DNA of 36,954 nucleotides from Bacteroidales bacterium (lineage in GTDB: Bacteria > Bacteroidota > Bacteroidia > Bacteroidales > Lentimicrobiaceae), in assembly GCA_024636955.1 (NCBI GenBank), contig JAGXGB010000007.1, positions 1-36,954 on the forward strand, given 5' to 3'. Both the position numbers and the translations under genes were made by a program. Shown here one piece after another: positions 14,926-22,679 of the stretch (position 1 is its first letter; every line of letters starts with the position of its first letter). The notes under the pieces are model-generated. The model saw only the letters and a list, made by a program, of their open reading frames with translations, did not search any database and had not been told where the DNA came from.

Positions 14926-17340
14926 ATGAAATACAGAATAATACTCTTTATACCCTTCATTTTGGCTGCAATTGCAACCTTTGGTCAAAAGGTTACTGTA
15001 ATAGACAATATAACTGCTCAGCCAATATCAAATGTAGCAATATACTCCATCAACCCTCCGTATTCGACTATTACCAATGCAAGAGGGCAGGCTGATATTA
15101 GAATTTTTAAAGGGATTGACAGCATTTACTTTAAGCATGTAAGTTATGTGCAAAAAGTAAATAGTTATGAGAGGTTGAATGCAGAGAAGACAGTGGTTCT
15201 GGAAATCAGCAATTATTCCCTTGATGAAGTGATAATATCAGCAAACAGGTGGGAACAGCAGAACAGGGAGATTCCCTATCGCATTGAAAAGATGACCCAA
15301 AGGGATATAGCCTTTGCTAACCCTCAAACAACTGCTGATCTTTTAACAGCAGGAGGCTATGCATATGTTCAGAAAAGTCAGCTTGCTGGTGGTTCGCCTA
15401 TCTTAAGAGGCTTTGCAACTAATAGAGTACTGTTAGTAGTTGATGGTATAAGAATGAACAATGCAATTTTTAGAACCGGAAATGTTCAGAATGTTATTTC
15501 TTTAGACGCCATGTCAATACAAAGTAGTGAGATATTATTTGGTCCCGGTGCCGTTATGTATGGAAGTGATGCTATTGGCGGAGTTATGGATTTCCATACG
15601 CTTGAACCTCATACTACTTTAAATGGTAAGCCAATGGTTACAGGAAACAGTGTATTTAGGTTTAGTACTGCTAATATGGAAAAAACCGGGCACCTTAACT
15701 TCAATATTGGTCTTAACAAATGGGCCTTCCGAACATCAATTACTTACTCAGATTTTAATGACTTGAAAGCCGGAAAGTATGGCAATAAACACTTCCTCAG
15801 GCCTGTTTACCAAAAAACTATTAATGGAAGAGATACAATATTAACGAACCCTAATACACGAACTCAGTTATATTCAGCTTATAGTCAGTTTAATATACTC
15901 CAGAGAGTAAAATACCGACCGAGTAACAGAGTAAGCTTTGATTATGGGTTTTACTATTCAGAATTATCTGATGCGCCACGTTACGATAGGCTTTATCTGG
16001 AAGATGATCACGGTAATATAGTTAATGCAGAGTGGTATTATGGTCCGCAAAAATGGATGATGAACCGATTAACAACCAAACTGTCAGGGTATAATGGTTT
16101 ATTCAATGATATTAACATAGAATTTGCACACCAACTTTACAAAGAGAGCAGACATGACAGAAAAATGCACAACGAGCATCTAAGGAATCAATTTGAGGAA
16201 GTAAATGCCTTGTCGCTTAATATAGATCTTGATAAAAGAATTTCTGATAAAACAACTCTTTTTTATGGAGTTGAGGGAATTTATAATAGTGTAAATTCTT
16301 CAGCATACAGAATCAATAAAGAAACAGAAATAGCTTCAAACGTAAATACCAGGTATCCTGATGGGTCAAACTGGCAATCGTATTCTGCATATACCAACCT
16401 GAAATACAAACTTAATACTGAATGGATAATTAACGGTGGTTTGCGATATAGTTACGTAATGGCTAATGCCACCTTTGATACAACTATGTTCCCATTCCCG
16501 TTTACACAGGCTGAATTAAAAAACGGATCAGTTAATGGTAGTCTTGGTGTGGTATATATACCATATAGGAATGTACAGCTCTATGCCAGCTTGTCGTCCG
16601 GATTCAGGTCACCAAATATTGATGACCTGGGTAAAGTATTTGATTCAGAGCCAGGTACAGTTGTAGTACCTAATCCTGATCTTAAGCCTGAATATGCCTG
16701 GAACTATGAAATTGGCACTGCCTTTACAAAGGCTGAAATCCTTAAAGTGAATTTTTCTGCTTATTATACTAACCTGACAAATGCACTTGCAAGGCGGAAT
16801 TTTGCTTATAAAGGGGTCGATAGCCTTGAATATGATGGTGTACTAAGTAGAGTTCAGGCCATCCAAAACATAACCCGTGCTTATGTATATGGTGTTCAGG
16901 CGGGAATTGAATTCGTTCCTCTAAAACGCATCAGAGTGCAAAGCAAGTTAAGTTACCAACTTGGTCGTGAACAAAGTGAGGACAGTTTAAAATACTACCC
17001 ACTGCGTCACGCAGTACCGATATTTGGCAGTACCCACGTCATATACGAGAAACACAAGCTAATGATTGATTTGTATTCTGAGTATAATGCAGGAGTTGAA
17101 TACGAAGATCTTCCATTATCAGAAAAATATGACAGTGCACCTTATGCAAAGAATAGCCTCGGGCAACCTTTTGTTCCTGGTTGGTATACTCTAAACTTAA
17201 AAGCTTCATGGTTCATTAACCAGCATATGGTGGTCAACGCAGGTGTTGAAAACATCACTAATCAGTTGTATCGCCCATTTGCTTCAGGTATAAGTGCGCC
17301 GGGCATCAATTTTATCACATCATTTAAGGTATCGTTCTGA
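14926..17340 (+). CDS. TonB-dependent outer-membrane receptor, possibly heme/hemoprotein type
   Basis: The 804-residue protein has a signal peptide (about 1-20, ending AATFGQ) and an N-terminal carboxypeptidase-regulatory-like domain (about 21-95). A TonB-box-like LDEVIIS follows (about 99), then a plug (about 115-225; GGSPILRGFATNRVLLVVDG, FGPGAVMYGSDAIGGV) and a beta-barrel ending in an aromatic residue (KVSF). Such receptors take up large ligands using TonB energy. FRSP (560-563) and NPDL (583-586) resemble the FRAP/NPNL boxes of heme receptors, but there is no His between them, so heme is only a suggestion; cobalamin or another chelate is possible. No SusD partner follows. A long structured leader precedes it. 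Confidence 0.93.
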   Translation: MKYRIILFIPFILAAIATFGQKVTVIDNITAQPISNVAIYSINPPYSTITNARGQADIRIFKGIDSIYFKHVSYVQKVNSYERLNAEKTVVLEISNYSLDEVIISANRWEQQNREIPYRIEKMTQRDIAFANPQTTADLLTAGGYAYVQKSQLAGGSPILRGFATNRVLLVVDGIRMNNAIFRTGNVQNVISLDAMSIQSSEILFGPGAVMYGSDAIGGVMDFHTLEPHTTLNGKPMVTGNSVFRFSTANMEKTGHLNFNIGLNKWAFRTSITYSDFNDLKAGKYGNKHFLRPVYQKTINGRDTILTNPNTRTQLYSAYSQFNILQRVKYRPSNRVSFDYGFYYSELSDAPRYDRLYLEDDHGNIVNAEWYYGPQKWMMNRLTTKLSGYNGLFNDINIEFAHQLYKESRHDRKMHNEHLRNQFEEVNALSLNIDLDKRISDKTTLFYGVEGIYNSVNSSAYRINKETEIASNVNTRYPDGSNWQSYSAYTNLKYKLNTEWIINGGLRYSYVMANATFDTTMFPFPFTQAELKNGSVNGSLGVVYIPYRNVQLYASLSSGFRSPNIDDLGKVFDSEPGTVVVPNPDLKPEYAWNYEIGTAFTKAEILKVNFSAYYTNLTNALARRNFAYKGVDSLEYDGVLSRVQAIQNITRAYVYGVQAGIEFVPLKRIRVQSKLSYQLGREQSEDSLKYYPLRHAVPIFGSTHVIYEKHKLMIDLYSEYNAGVEYEDLPLSEKYDSAPYAKNSLGQPFVPGWYTLNLKASWFINQHMVVNAGVENITNQLYRPFASGISAPGINFITSFKVSF

Positions 17341-17435
17341 TCCGCTTTAACTTAGTAACAGCAGGTGCAGGTTAGTAATAATCAGTCCATACTGAATTAG
17401 TAATGTCTAAAGGTTTTTTCATTGTAGGTTAGGAG

Positions 17436-17443
17436 TATCTTTG
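17436..17443 (+). promoter_or_regulatory. -7 promoter element for the LytTR regulator gene
   Basis: TATCTTTG followed by CA matches exactly and ends 18 bp before the ATG at 17462. The TTG at 17441 lies inside it, which rules that TTG out as a start for this transcript. Confidence 0.62.
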
Positions 17444-17461
17444 CAGACGAAAAAAAGAATC

Positions 17462-18334
17462 ATGTTTGAGAATTTGGATCAACCTTATATATTCAATAAT
17501 AATTTTAAGCATAGTGTCAAGACTATTATTCTGGTTAGTATGGCATACATGCTCATTGTATTGTATTTCCAGCCATTTGGTGTCAATTTCCTTAAATCTA
17601 CAAGTGATGGTTATTTCGTTCTTGGTACCGGTATCTTCACTGCCATAACCTTCTTTGTTAACACGCAGGTATTGCCTGGAATATTCCCAAAAACATTTGA
17701 TTCAAACAAATGGACTGTAAAAAAGGAAATTATACAAAATATTTGCATGTTTATATTCCTTTCTTTTTCGTTTGGGTTATTGGCATATTTATTCAATATA
17801 GCATTGGTCAATTACTCACTTCCTTTGTTTTTAACGGGGGCATTGGCCTTATTGCCTATTATTTTATTTAATTTGAGCAACTACAATAATTCACTTAAGG
17901 TTAGAATGGTTCATGTTTTTGATACAGGAAAGCAATGGCTTGCAGAAGAGAAAAAGCATGATGTCAAAAATGTGAAGTTTGTTTCAGAAAGTGGTAAGGA
18001 GTCAATGCAATTTGACCCGGATAAGCTTTTATTGCTTAAATCGTGCGGAAATTATGTAGAGATATATTTCGTTGTTGATCAGAAAGTCAGGAAATCCCTA
18101 CTTCGGCAGACTTTATCAAACCTTGAAAGTTTGCTGAGTGAAAACACGAATTTCGTAAGGGCTCACAGATGTTGTCTTGTTAATTTTGCTCATTTCAGTA
18201 AAATGACAAACTTGTCGGGCAGTTATTCTTTACAACTCAGTGGTCTTGACCTGGACATACCAATAGCAAGAGGGAAGGTTGGACAGCTTAAAGCCTTAAG
18301 TCAGGCTAATGAACATACATCAAGTGTTCATTAA
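17462..18334 (+). CDS. Membrane-bound LytTR-family transcriptional regulator
   Basis: The 290-residue protein has an N-terminal membrane part with four predicted helices (about 21-38, 50-69, 95-117, 123-142) and a C-terminal LytTR DNA-binding domain (about 180-280). LytTR signatures include LLLKSCGNYVEIYF, RKSLLRQTLSNLE and NFVRAHRCCLVN. The domain binds short direct repeats upstream of target genes. There is no receiver domain, so it is not a classical response regulator; the membrane part presumably senses or localises it. It follows the TonB receptor by 121 bp but has its own promoter, so control of the receptor is only a possibility. The two adjacent cysteines in HRCC are worth noting. 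Confidence 0.9.
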   Translation: MFENLDQPYIFNNNFKHSVKTIILVSMAYMLIVLYFQPFGVNFLKSTSDGYFVLGTGIFTAITFFVNTQVLPGIFPKTFDSNKWTVKKEIIQNICMFIFLSFSFGLLAYLFNIALVNYSLPLFLTGALALLPIILFNLSNYNNSLKVRMVHVFDTGKQWLAEEKKHDVKNVKFVSESGKESMQFDPDKLLLLKSCGNYVEIYFVVDQKVRKSLLRQTLSNLESLLSENTNFVRAHRCCLVNFAHFSKMTNLSGSYSLQLSGLDLDIPIARGKVGQLKALSQANEHTSSVH

Positions 18335-18381
18335 GGCACAACTCAGTAAAATATAGTAATAATTAAGCCTTTCTCACAAGG

Positions 18382-18491
18382 CATTAGTGAATAATCTACC
18401 ATACATTTCATCCCTAAATTTCGTGCATTTCATCCCTAAATGCTGTAATTGCTCACTAAAATCCAATTATATCCCATATTTTGGCATCGTG
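18382..18491. repeat. 22-bp tandem repeat array upstream of the nitronate monooxygenase gene
   Basis: Two strong copies share the 16-bp block CATTTCATCCCTAAAT at 18404 and 18426, exactly 22 bp apart. Flanking 22-bp units at 18382, 18448 and 18470 are decayed but keep traces in phase, for example CATT at 18382 and TCGTG at the end of both the 18404 and 18470 units. The array occupies most of the 197-bp gap between the LytTR and nitronate monooxygenase genes. Confidence 0.75.
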
Positions 18492-18531
18492 ACTAGTTAT
18501 GATGTAATCTTGCATTAAATTTTTACTTTCT

Positions 18532-19632
18532 ATGAAACACATGACTATTGGTCACTTCGAATGCTCACTACCTATAATACAAGGTGGAATGGGTGTTGGA
18601 ATTTCACTTTCAGGCCTGGCATCTGCTGTTGCCAATGAAGGAGGAATAGGTGTAATATCTGCTGCCGGTATTGGAATGCTTCATAAAAACGGAGGCAATT
18701 ACCTGCAGAATAGTATTGATGGATTAAGGTCGGAGATACTAAAAGCAAAAAGTTTGAGCTCTGGAGTAATAGGTGTAAATATTATGGTTGCACTATCCAA
18801 TTTCTCTGACATGGTAAACACAGCTATCGATGCTGGCGCTGATATAATATTTTCAGGGGCAGGTTTACCATTAGATCTTCCATCATACTTAAAGCCTGGC
18901 TCAAAAACATTATTAGTACCTATAGTATCCTCAGCCAGAGCGGCTCAGTTAATATGTAATAAATGGTTCACAACCTATAATTATATTGCGCCTGCGATTG
19001 TTGTAGAGGGACCTGAGGCAGGTGGCCACTTAGGATTTAAGTTAGAGCAGATAAGTGATAAAGCTTATGCATTAGAGCAATTAATACCCGAAGTGCTTGA
19101 AGCAGCTAACAAATTTGGCAGTGAACATGATTGCAAAATTCCTGTAATTGCTGGTGGGGGTGTTTATACCGGATCAGATATTCATAAATTTATATCAATG
19201 GGTGCAGCGGGTGTTCAGATGGGTACTCGATTTGTTGCAACAGTTGAATGCGATGCTAATGAAGAGTTTAAACAGGCATACATTGATGCCAGGAAAGAGG
19301 ATGTTAGAATAATTAAGAGTCCTGTGGGTATGCCCGGTAGAGCTATTAATTCACCATTCTTAGAAGCAGTTGAAGCAGGAGAACGTAAACCTAAATCGTG
19401 CCCTGTAAATTGCATTAAAACCTGTGACGTTGATAAAGTTGCTTATTGCATAATTGGTTCACTGACTGCTGCGCTAAGAGGTAATTTTTTGAAGGGATAC
19501 GCCTTTGCAGGAAGCAATGTTTGGAGAATAAAAACTATAGTAACTGTTGGCCAATTGGTGAAAGAATTAAAAGAAGAGTATAATGCCCATAATAAGGAAA
19601 CATTTATCACTCCCTTGTGTTTAGTTTCTTAA
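18532..19632 (+). CDS. Nitronate monooxygenase / NAD(P)H-dependent flavin oxidoreductase
   Basis: The 366-residue protein is an FMN-binding TIM barrel of the 2-nitropropane dioxygenase/FabK-like family. The FMN region IIQGGMGVGIS is at about 15-25. VVEGPEAGGHLG carries the catalytic-type His 166, and IPVIAGGGVYTG with AAGVQMGTRFVAT binds the phosphate. Near the C-terminus there is a cysteine cluster, CPVNCIKTC followed by a fourth Cys seven residues later; related proteins from anaerobes share a similar motif, which could be structural or metal-binding. The family oxidises alkyl nitronates, and some members are enoyl-ACP reductases, so the exact reaction is open. No exact -7 element was found; a near match (TAATCTTG) lies at 18505. 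Confidence 0.88.
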   Translation: MKHMTIGHFECSLPIIQGGMGVGISLSGLASAVANEGGIGVISAAGIGMLHKNGGNYLQNSIDGLRSEILKAKSLSSGVIGVNIMVALSNFSDMVNTAIDAGADIIFSGAGLPLDLPSYLKPGSKTLLVPIVSSARAAQLICNKWFTTYNYIAPAIVVEGPEAGGHLGFKLEQISDKAYALEQLIPEVLEAANKFGSEHDCKIPVIAGGGVYTGSDIHKFISMGAAGVQMGTRFVATVECDANEEFKQAYIDARKEDVRIIKSPVGMPGRAINSPFLEAVEAGERKPKSCPVNCIKTCDVDKVAYCIIGSLTAALRGNFLKGYAFAGSNVWRIKTIVTVGQLVKELKEEYNAHNKETFITPLCLVS

Positions 19633-19749
19633 TAAGGTCAAGAATGATTTCATGGTGGTTTACAGATAATAAAATTAACGGACAATGCAAAACGTACTTC
19701 AACATAAATACTTGATCTGAAAGGATAGAAAGAAACTCATTTATAAAAG

Positions 19750-19775
19750 AAAACCGGGTTTCCCCGGTTTTTTTA
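19750..19775 (+). terminator. Intrinsic terminator
   Basis: AAACCGGG (19751-19758) pairs with CCCGGTTT (19763-19770) across the loop TTTC and is followed by a run of T. It would end transcripts from the nitronate monooxygenase gene, 118 bp downstream of that stop and 26 bp before the next start. Confidence 0.88.
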
Positions 19776-19801
19776 TTTTTAACAATCATAATATTAAAGA
19801 C

Positions 19802-20194
19802 ATGCAAGAGATATTGATAAGTTCAATCGATGCTGAGCGCATTCAAAATTGCATTGAACAAGCAAGTATGGGGGGCTTAAGAGCTCCTGTAAACCTGGTG
19901 CCATTGATCAACGAATTAACCAGGGCACGTAAAGTTAAACCCGATGAAATGCCACGGGACGTAGTCACAATGAATTCTGTTGTTTCTTTACTAAACCACA
20001 AGAACAAACAAGTTGTGAAAATACAAATTGTTTATCCGCAGGATGCAGATATTACAAAGCATAAGGTTTCCATATTTGCACCAGTAGGTACTGCTCTAAT
20101 TGGGTATAGGAAGGGTGATAAAGTTCAATGGAATACTCCTTCAGGTAGCATAGAACTTGAAATTCTGGATATACTTAATGAATTGGATTCATAA
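19802..20194 (+). CDS. Rnk/GreA-family transcription elongation factor-like protein
   Basis: The 130-residue protein has a short N-terminal helical segment (about 1-60) and a C-terminal GreA/GreB FKBP-like domain (about 70-130). The signature FAPVGTALIGYRKGDKVQWNTPSG is followed by a beta-strand IELEILDIL. Rnk (regulator of nucleoside diphosphate kinase) has this length and a shortened coiled coil; it binds RNA polymerase near the secondary channel. The full GreA coiled coil (about 75 residues with an acidic tip) is absent, so transcript cleavage is unlikely. The gene stands alone between a terminator on its left and the inverted repeat at 20218-20262 on its right, and is convergent with rdgB. 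Confidence 0.85.
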   Translation: MQEILISSIDAERIQNCIEQASMGGLRAPVNLVPLINELTRARKVKPDEMPRDVVTMNSVVSLLNHKNKQVVKIQIVYPQDADITKHKVSIFAPVGTALIGYRKGDKVQWNTPSGSIELEILDILNELDS

Positions 20195-20205
20195 TACTCC
20201 ATTAT

Positions 20206-20781
20206 TTAAAGGCCTAAAAAATCAGCCATCTTCTGCAATGCTAAAGCGCGGTGGCTGATTTTATTTTTTAGTTCGGGGTCTAATTCGGCAATGGTTTGTG
20301 AATACCCTTTAGGAACAAATACAGGATCATAGCCAAAGCCATGATATCCAAACCGCTCAGTTGTGATGCTTCCATTAATAATCCCTTCAAACTTTGTTTC
20401 ACTTCCTTTTATTATTAAGGAAATTATGGTACGGAAACGCGCCCTGCGATTTTTATAACGCTGAAGCTCATGAAGCAATTTGCTAACGTTTCGGTTAAAA
20501 TCATTTTCAGGACCGGCATACCGGGCTGAGTATACTCCAGGAGCTCCATTAAGCGCCTCAACTTCCAGCCCTGTATCATCTGCAAAACAATCGATCCCAA
20601 ATTTGTTGTAAATGTGCCAGGCTTTTAATGAAGCATTGCCTTCAAGTGTAGCTTCCGTTTCAGGAATATCGTCAGAATAATCTAAATCCTTGAGTGATAT
20701 AATCTTATAAGTGGAGTGAAGAATACTGGTAGCTTCCTCTATTTTGTGTTTATTGTTGGTAGCAAATACTAGAGACTTCAT
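20206..20781 (-). CDS. rdgB: dITP/XTP pyrophosphatase (RdgB/HAM1)
   Basis: This 191-residue enzyme hydrolyses non-canonical purine triphosphates (dITP, ITP, XTP) to monophosphates and so keeps them out of nucleic acids. Family motifs are all present: [13 protein letters not shown] (about 4-16), [35 protein letters not shown] and [10 protein letters not shown]. The length is normal. It lies 3 bp after the rlmH stop and is very likely translated from the same mRNA. Its last codons also form one arm of an 11-bp inverted repeat able to serve as a terminator on either strand. Confidence 0.96.
   Translation of the reverse strand: MKSLVFATNNKHKIEEATSILHSTYKIISLKDLDYSDDIPETEATLEGNASLKAWHIYNKFGIDCFADDTGLEVEALNGAPGVYSARYAGPENDFNRNVSKLLHELQRYKNRRARFRTIISLIIKGSETKFEGIINGSITTERFGYHGFGYDPVFVPKGYSQTIAELDPELKNKISHRALALQKMADFLGL
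20218..20262. terminator. Bidirectional terminator-like hairpin inside the 3' end of rdgB
   Basis: AAAATCAGCCA (20218-20228) is fully complementary to TGGCTGATTTT (20252-20262), an 11-bp stem with a 23-nt loop. On the plus strand a T-rich run follows (20261-20269), and on the minus strand six T residues follow. It would end the Rnk-like transcript from the left, 24 bp after its stop, and the rlmH-rdgB transcript from the right, while encoding the last residues of RdgB. Confidence 0.6.
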
Positions 20782-20784
20782 AAA

Positions 20785-21258
20785 TCATGAATTATGGTAT
20801 GGTTCATTACGCAAAATTGTAAAAGCCCTGTACAACTGTTCAACAAAGAAGAGTCTGACCATCTGGTGAGAAAACGTCATGGAAGAGAGTGATAATTTAC
20901 TGTTTGCAGCCTGGTATACTTCCGACGAAAAGCCATATGCACCGCCGACTACAAAAACTAAATGACGCAGTCCTGCATTCATCTGCTTTTGCAACCATGC
21001 AGAAAAAGTCTCTGAATTAAATGTATTACCCTTCTCATCCAGCAAAACAATCATGTCTGCCCCCTCAAAATAATTAAGCAAGAGTTTTCCTTCAGCCTCC
21101 TTAAGTTGTTCGGGATTCAGCTTCTTAAGGTTTTTAGGTGATTGTATTTCAATCATTTCGAATTTAATATAGTGCTTTAGTCTATCATTATATACCCTGA
21201 TTCCTTCAATGAGGAAGTTGTTTTCCGTCTTTCCAACAGTGATCAGCGATATTTTCAT
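20785..21258 (-). CDS. rlmH: 23S rRNA (pseudouridine-1915-N3)-methyltransferase RlmH
   Basis: This SPOUT methyltransferase modifies pseudouridine 1915 in 23S rRNA of the 70S ribosome using S-adenosylmethionine. The 157-residue length is standard. Motifs are MKISLITVGKTEN at the N-terminus, MIVLLDEKGNTFNSETFS, the knot-forming FVVGGAYGFS, and LSLSSMTFSHQMVRLFFVEQLYRA with a C-terminal YHNS in place of the more usual YHH or YHK. It is first in an rlmH-rdgB pair. The -7 promoter lies only 4 bp before the ATG, so the mRNA may be leaderless. Confidence 0.95.
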   Translation of the reverse strand: MKISLITVGKTENNFLIEGIRVYNDRLKHYIKFEMIEIQSPKNLKKLNPEQLKEAEGKLLLNYFEGADMIVLLDEKGNTFNSETFSAWLQKQMNAGLRHLVFVVGGAYGFSSEVYQAANSKLSLSSMTFSHQMVRLFFVEQLYRAFTILRNEPYHNS

Positions 21259-21262
21259 CTTG

Positions 21263-21270
21263 CAAAAATA
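21263..21270 (-). promoter_or_regulatory. -7 promoter element immediately before rlmH
   Basis: On the minus strand the bases read TATTTTTG followed by CAAG and then the rlmH ATG. An exact TAnnTTTG match this close puts initiation at or within a base or two of the start codon. Confidence 0.5.
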
Positions 21271-21291
21271 GCTTTTTCCCTCATGGTTTAG

Positions 21292-21307
21292 TATATTTGT
21301 ATATTTG
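21292..21307 (+). promoter_or_regulatory. Two directly repeated -7 elements upstream of the DUF4783 gene
   Basis: TATATTTG occurs twice back to back, at 21292-21299 and 21300-21307; the second is followed by CA. Either could direct the DUF4783-nadC-yihY unit, with a leader of about 70-80 nt. Confidence 0.55.
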
Positions 21308-21383
21308 CAGTAGCTTACAAGAAGTAGAATACACTTATTGGTTCGGTTTTTGTGTTACATCTGTTATTAATTATAAAAATTCT

Positions 21384-21809
21384 ATGAATAAGATAAATAA
21401 CAGGATACTCGGAATTGTCTTTAAAATTTCGGTATTTGTATTTTTAAGTTTGATTGTTACGATGTCAGCATCAGCTCAAGATATTAATGGGAAGGTAACA
21501 CAAGCTATACAGTCATCTAATGCTACCGAACTATCTAAATATTTCAACAATTCAATTGATCTCACAATACCGGGCAGCGAAGGTACTTACAGCAAAGTGC
21601 AGGCAGAACAAATTCTGAAGAGCTTTTTTGCCAAATATCCTCCAGTTACATTTACAATAAACCATAAGGGGAGTTCAAATGACGGGTCAGTATACGCTAT
21701 TGGCACCTATAAGAGCAGTTCAATTACATTCCGCACATATTATCTTACGAAGTCAATAGGTGGCCAGTTATTGATCCATCAGCTCAAGTTTGAATCAAGA
21801 GAAGAATAA
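21384..21809 (+). CDS. DUF4783 family exported protein
   Basis: The 141-residue protein has a signal peptide (about 1-31, ending SASAQD) and a single small domain with an NTF2-like look (about 33-137; ITFRTYYLTKSIGGQLLIHQLKF at its end). It resembles the Bacteroidota DUF4783 family, which commonly sits next to nadC. The function is unknown. The ATG at 21384 directly precedes the signal peptide; an upstream in-frame TTG at 21297 overlaps the promoter and is rejected. The nadC ATG follows 8 bp after the stop, so the two are co-transcribed. Confidence 0.82.
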   Translation: MNKINNRILGIVFKISVFVFLSLIVTMSASAQDINGKVTQAIQSSNATELSKYFNNSIDLTIPGSEGTYSKVQAEQILKSFFAKYPPVTFTINHKGSSNDGSVYAIGTYKSSSITFRTYYLTKSIGGQLLIHQLKFESREE

Positions 21810-21817
21810 TTTCCAAT

Positions 21818-22663
21818 ATGAAAGAACCCTTAGGTGTTGAAGCTTTATTGGCGTATGCTCTCGCTGAAGATATAGGAAGTGGTGATCATACTTCGTTATC
21901 AACAATTTCAGCCGACCAGCAGGGTAGTGCGCAATTACTCGTAAAACAGGAGGGAGTACTCTCTGGTATGTCGATCGCTAATAAGATTTTTAGTATTGTT
22001 GATTCTGATTTGGAGGTAACTGAATATTTGCATGATGGAGATAAAATTCGTCCTGGTGATGTTGCCTTTATTGTTAGCGGGTCTACTTTAAGTATATTAA
22101 AAGCTGAACGCCTGGTGCTTAACTTTTTGCAACGAATGAGTGGTATTGCAACTTCAACATCACACTATGTTGGTAAGATTAAAGGTTTAAATTCAAAAAT
22201 CCTTGACACCAGAAAGACAACTCCATTATTGAGAGCTTTTGAAAAAGAGGCTGTTATACATGGAGGGGGCTACAACCATAGGTTTGGATTGTATGACATG
22301 ATACTTATTAAGGATAATCATGTTGACTTTGCTGGCGGTATAAATAACGCCATCTATTCAACAATACAATACCTGGATGCAAATAAACTTGACCTGAAAA
22401 TCGAAATAGAGGTAAGGAATTTCAGTGAACTTAAGCAAGTAATTGAGAATGGCAGCGTTCACAGGATTATGTTGGATAACTTTTCAACTGATACGTTAAC
22501 CCAGGCTGTAAAAATGATTGGTGGGCGTTTTGAAACTGAAGCTTCAGGGGGAATAAATCTAGAAACTGTGCGTTCATTTGCAGAAACAGGTGTTGATTAC
22601 ATTTCTGTTGGAGCATTAACACATCAGATCAAGAGTTTGGACCTCAGTCTTAAAGCATGTTAA
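21818..22663 (+). CDS. nadC: Carboxylating nicotinate-nucleotide diphosphorylase
   Basis: NadC (quinolinate phosphoribosyltransferase) converts quinolinate and PRPP to nicotinate mononucleotide in de novo NAD synthesis. The 281 residues match the family length. Motifs are EDIGSGDHTS near the N-terminus, LNFLQRMSGIAT, ILDTRKTTPLLRAFEKEAVIHGGGYNHRFGLYD (substrate and PRPP contacts), LIKDNH, IEIEVRNFSEL and EASGGINLETV. NadA and NadB are not in the window. It lies in a tight run: 8 bp after DUF4783 and 16 bp before the YihY gene. Confidence 0.96.
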   Translation: MKEPLGVEALLAYALAEDIGSGDHTSLSTISADQQGSAQLLVKQEGVLSGMSIANKIFSIVDSDLEVTEYLHDGDKIRPGDVAFIVSGSTLSILKAERLVLNFLQRMSGIATSTSHYVGKIKGLNSKILDTRKTTPLLRAFEKEAVIHGGGYNHRFGLYDMILIKDNHVDFAGGINNAIYSTIQYLDANKLDLKIEIEVRNFSELKQVIENGSVHRIMLDNFSTDTLTQAVKMIGGRFETEASGGINLETVRSFAETGVDYISVGALTHQIKSLDLSLKAC

Positions 22664-22679
22664 ACTAGTTCAACATATT

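Noticed and set aside
17341..17435. TTAGTAA repeated three times as another periodic array
   Set aside because: Spacings are uneven (about 20 and 25 bp), so it does not fit the 11/22-bp pattern and may be chance in AT-rich DNA.
17441..17461. TTG start giving seven more residues to the LytTR protein
   Set aside because: The TTG is part of the -7 element TATCTTTG, so a transcript from this promoter would not include it. The same reasoning rejects TTG starts at 31744, 10580 and 21297.
19644..19715. 23-codon ORF between nitronate monooxygenase and the terminator
   Set aside because: No promoter, no recognisable protein features, and ORFs this short are expected by chance.
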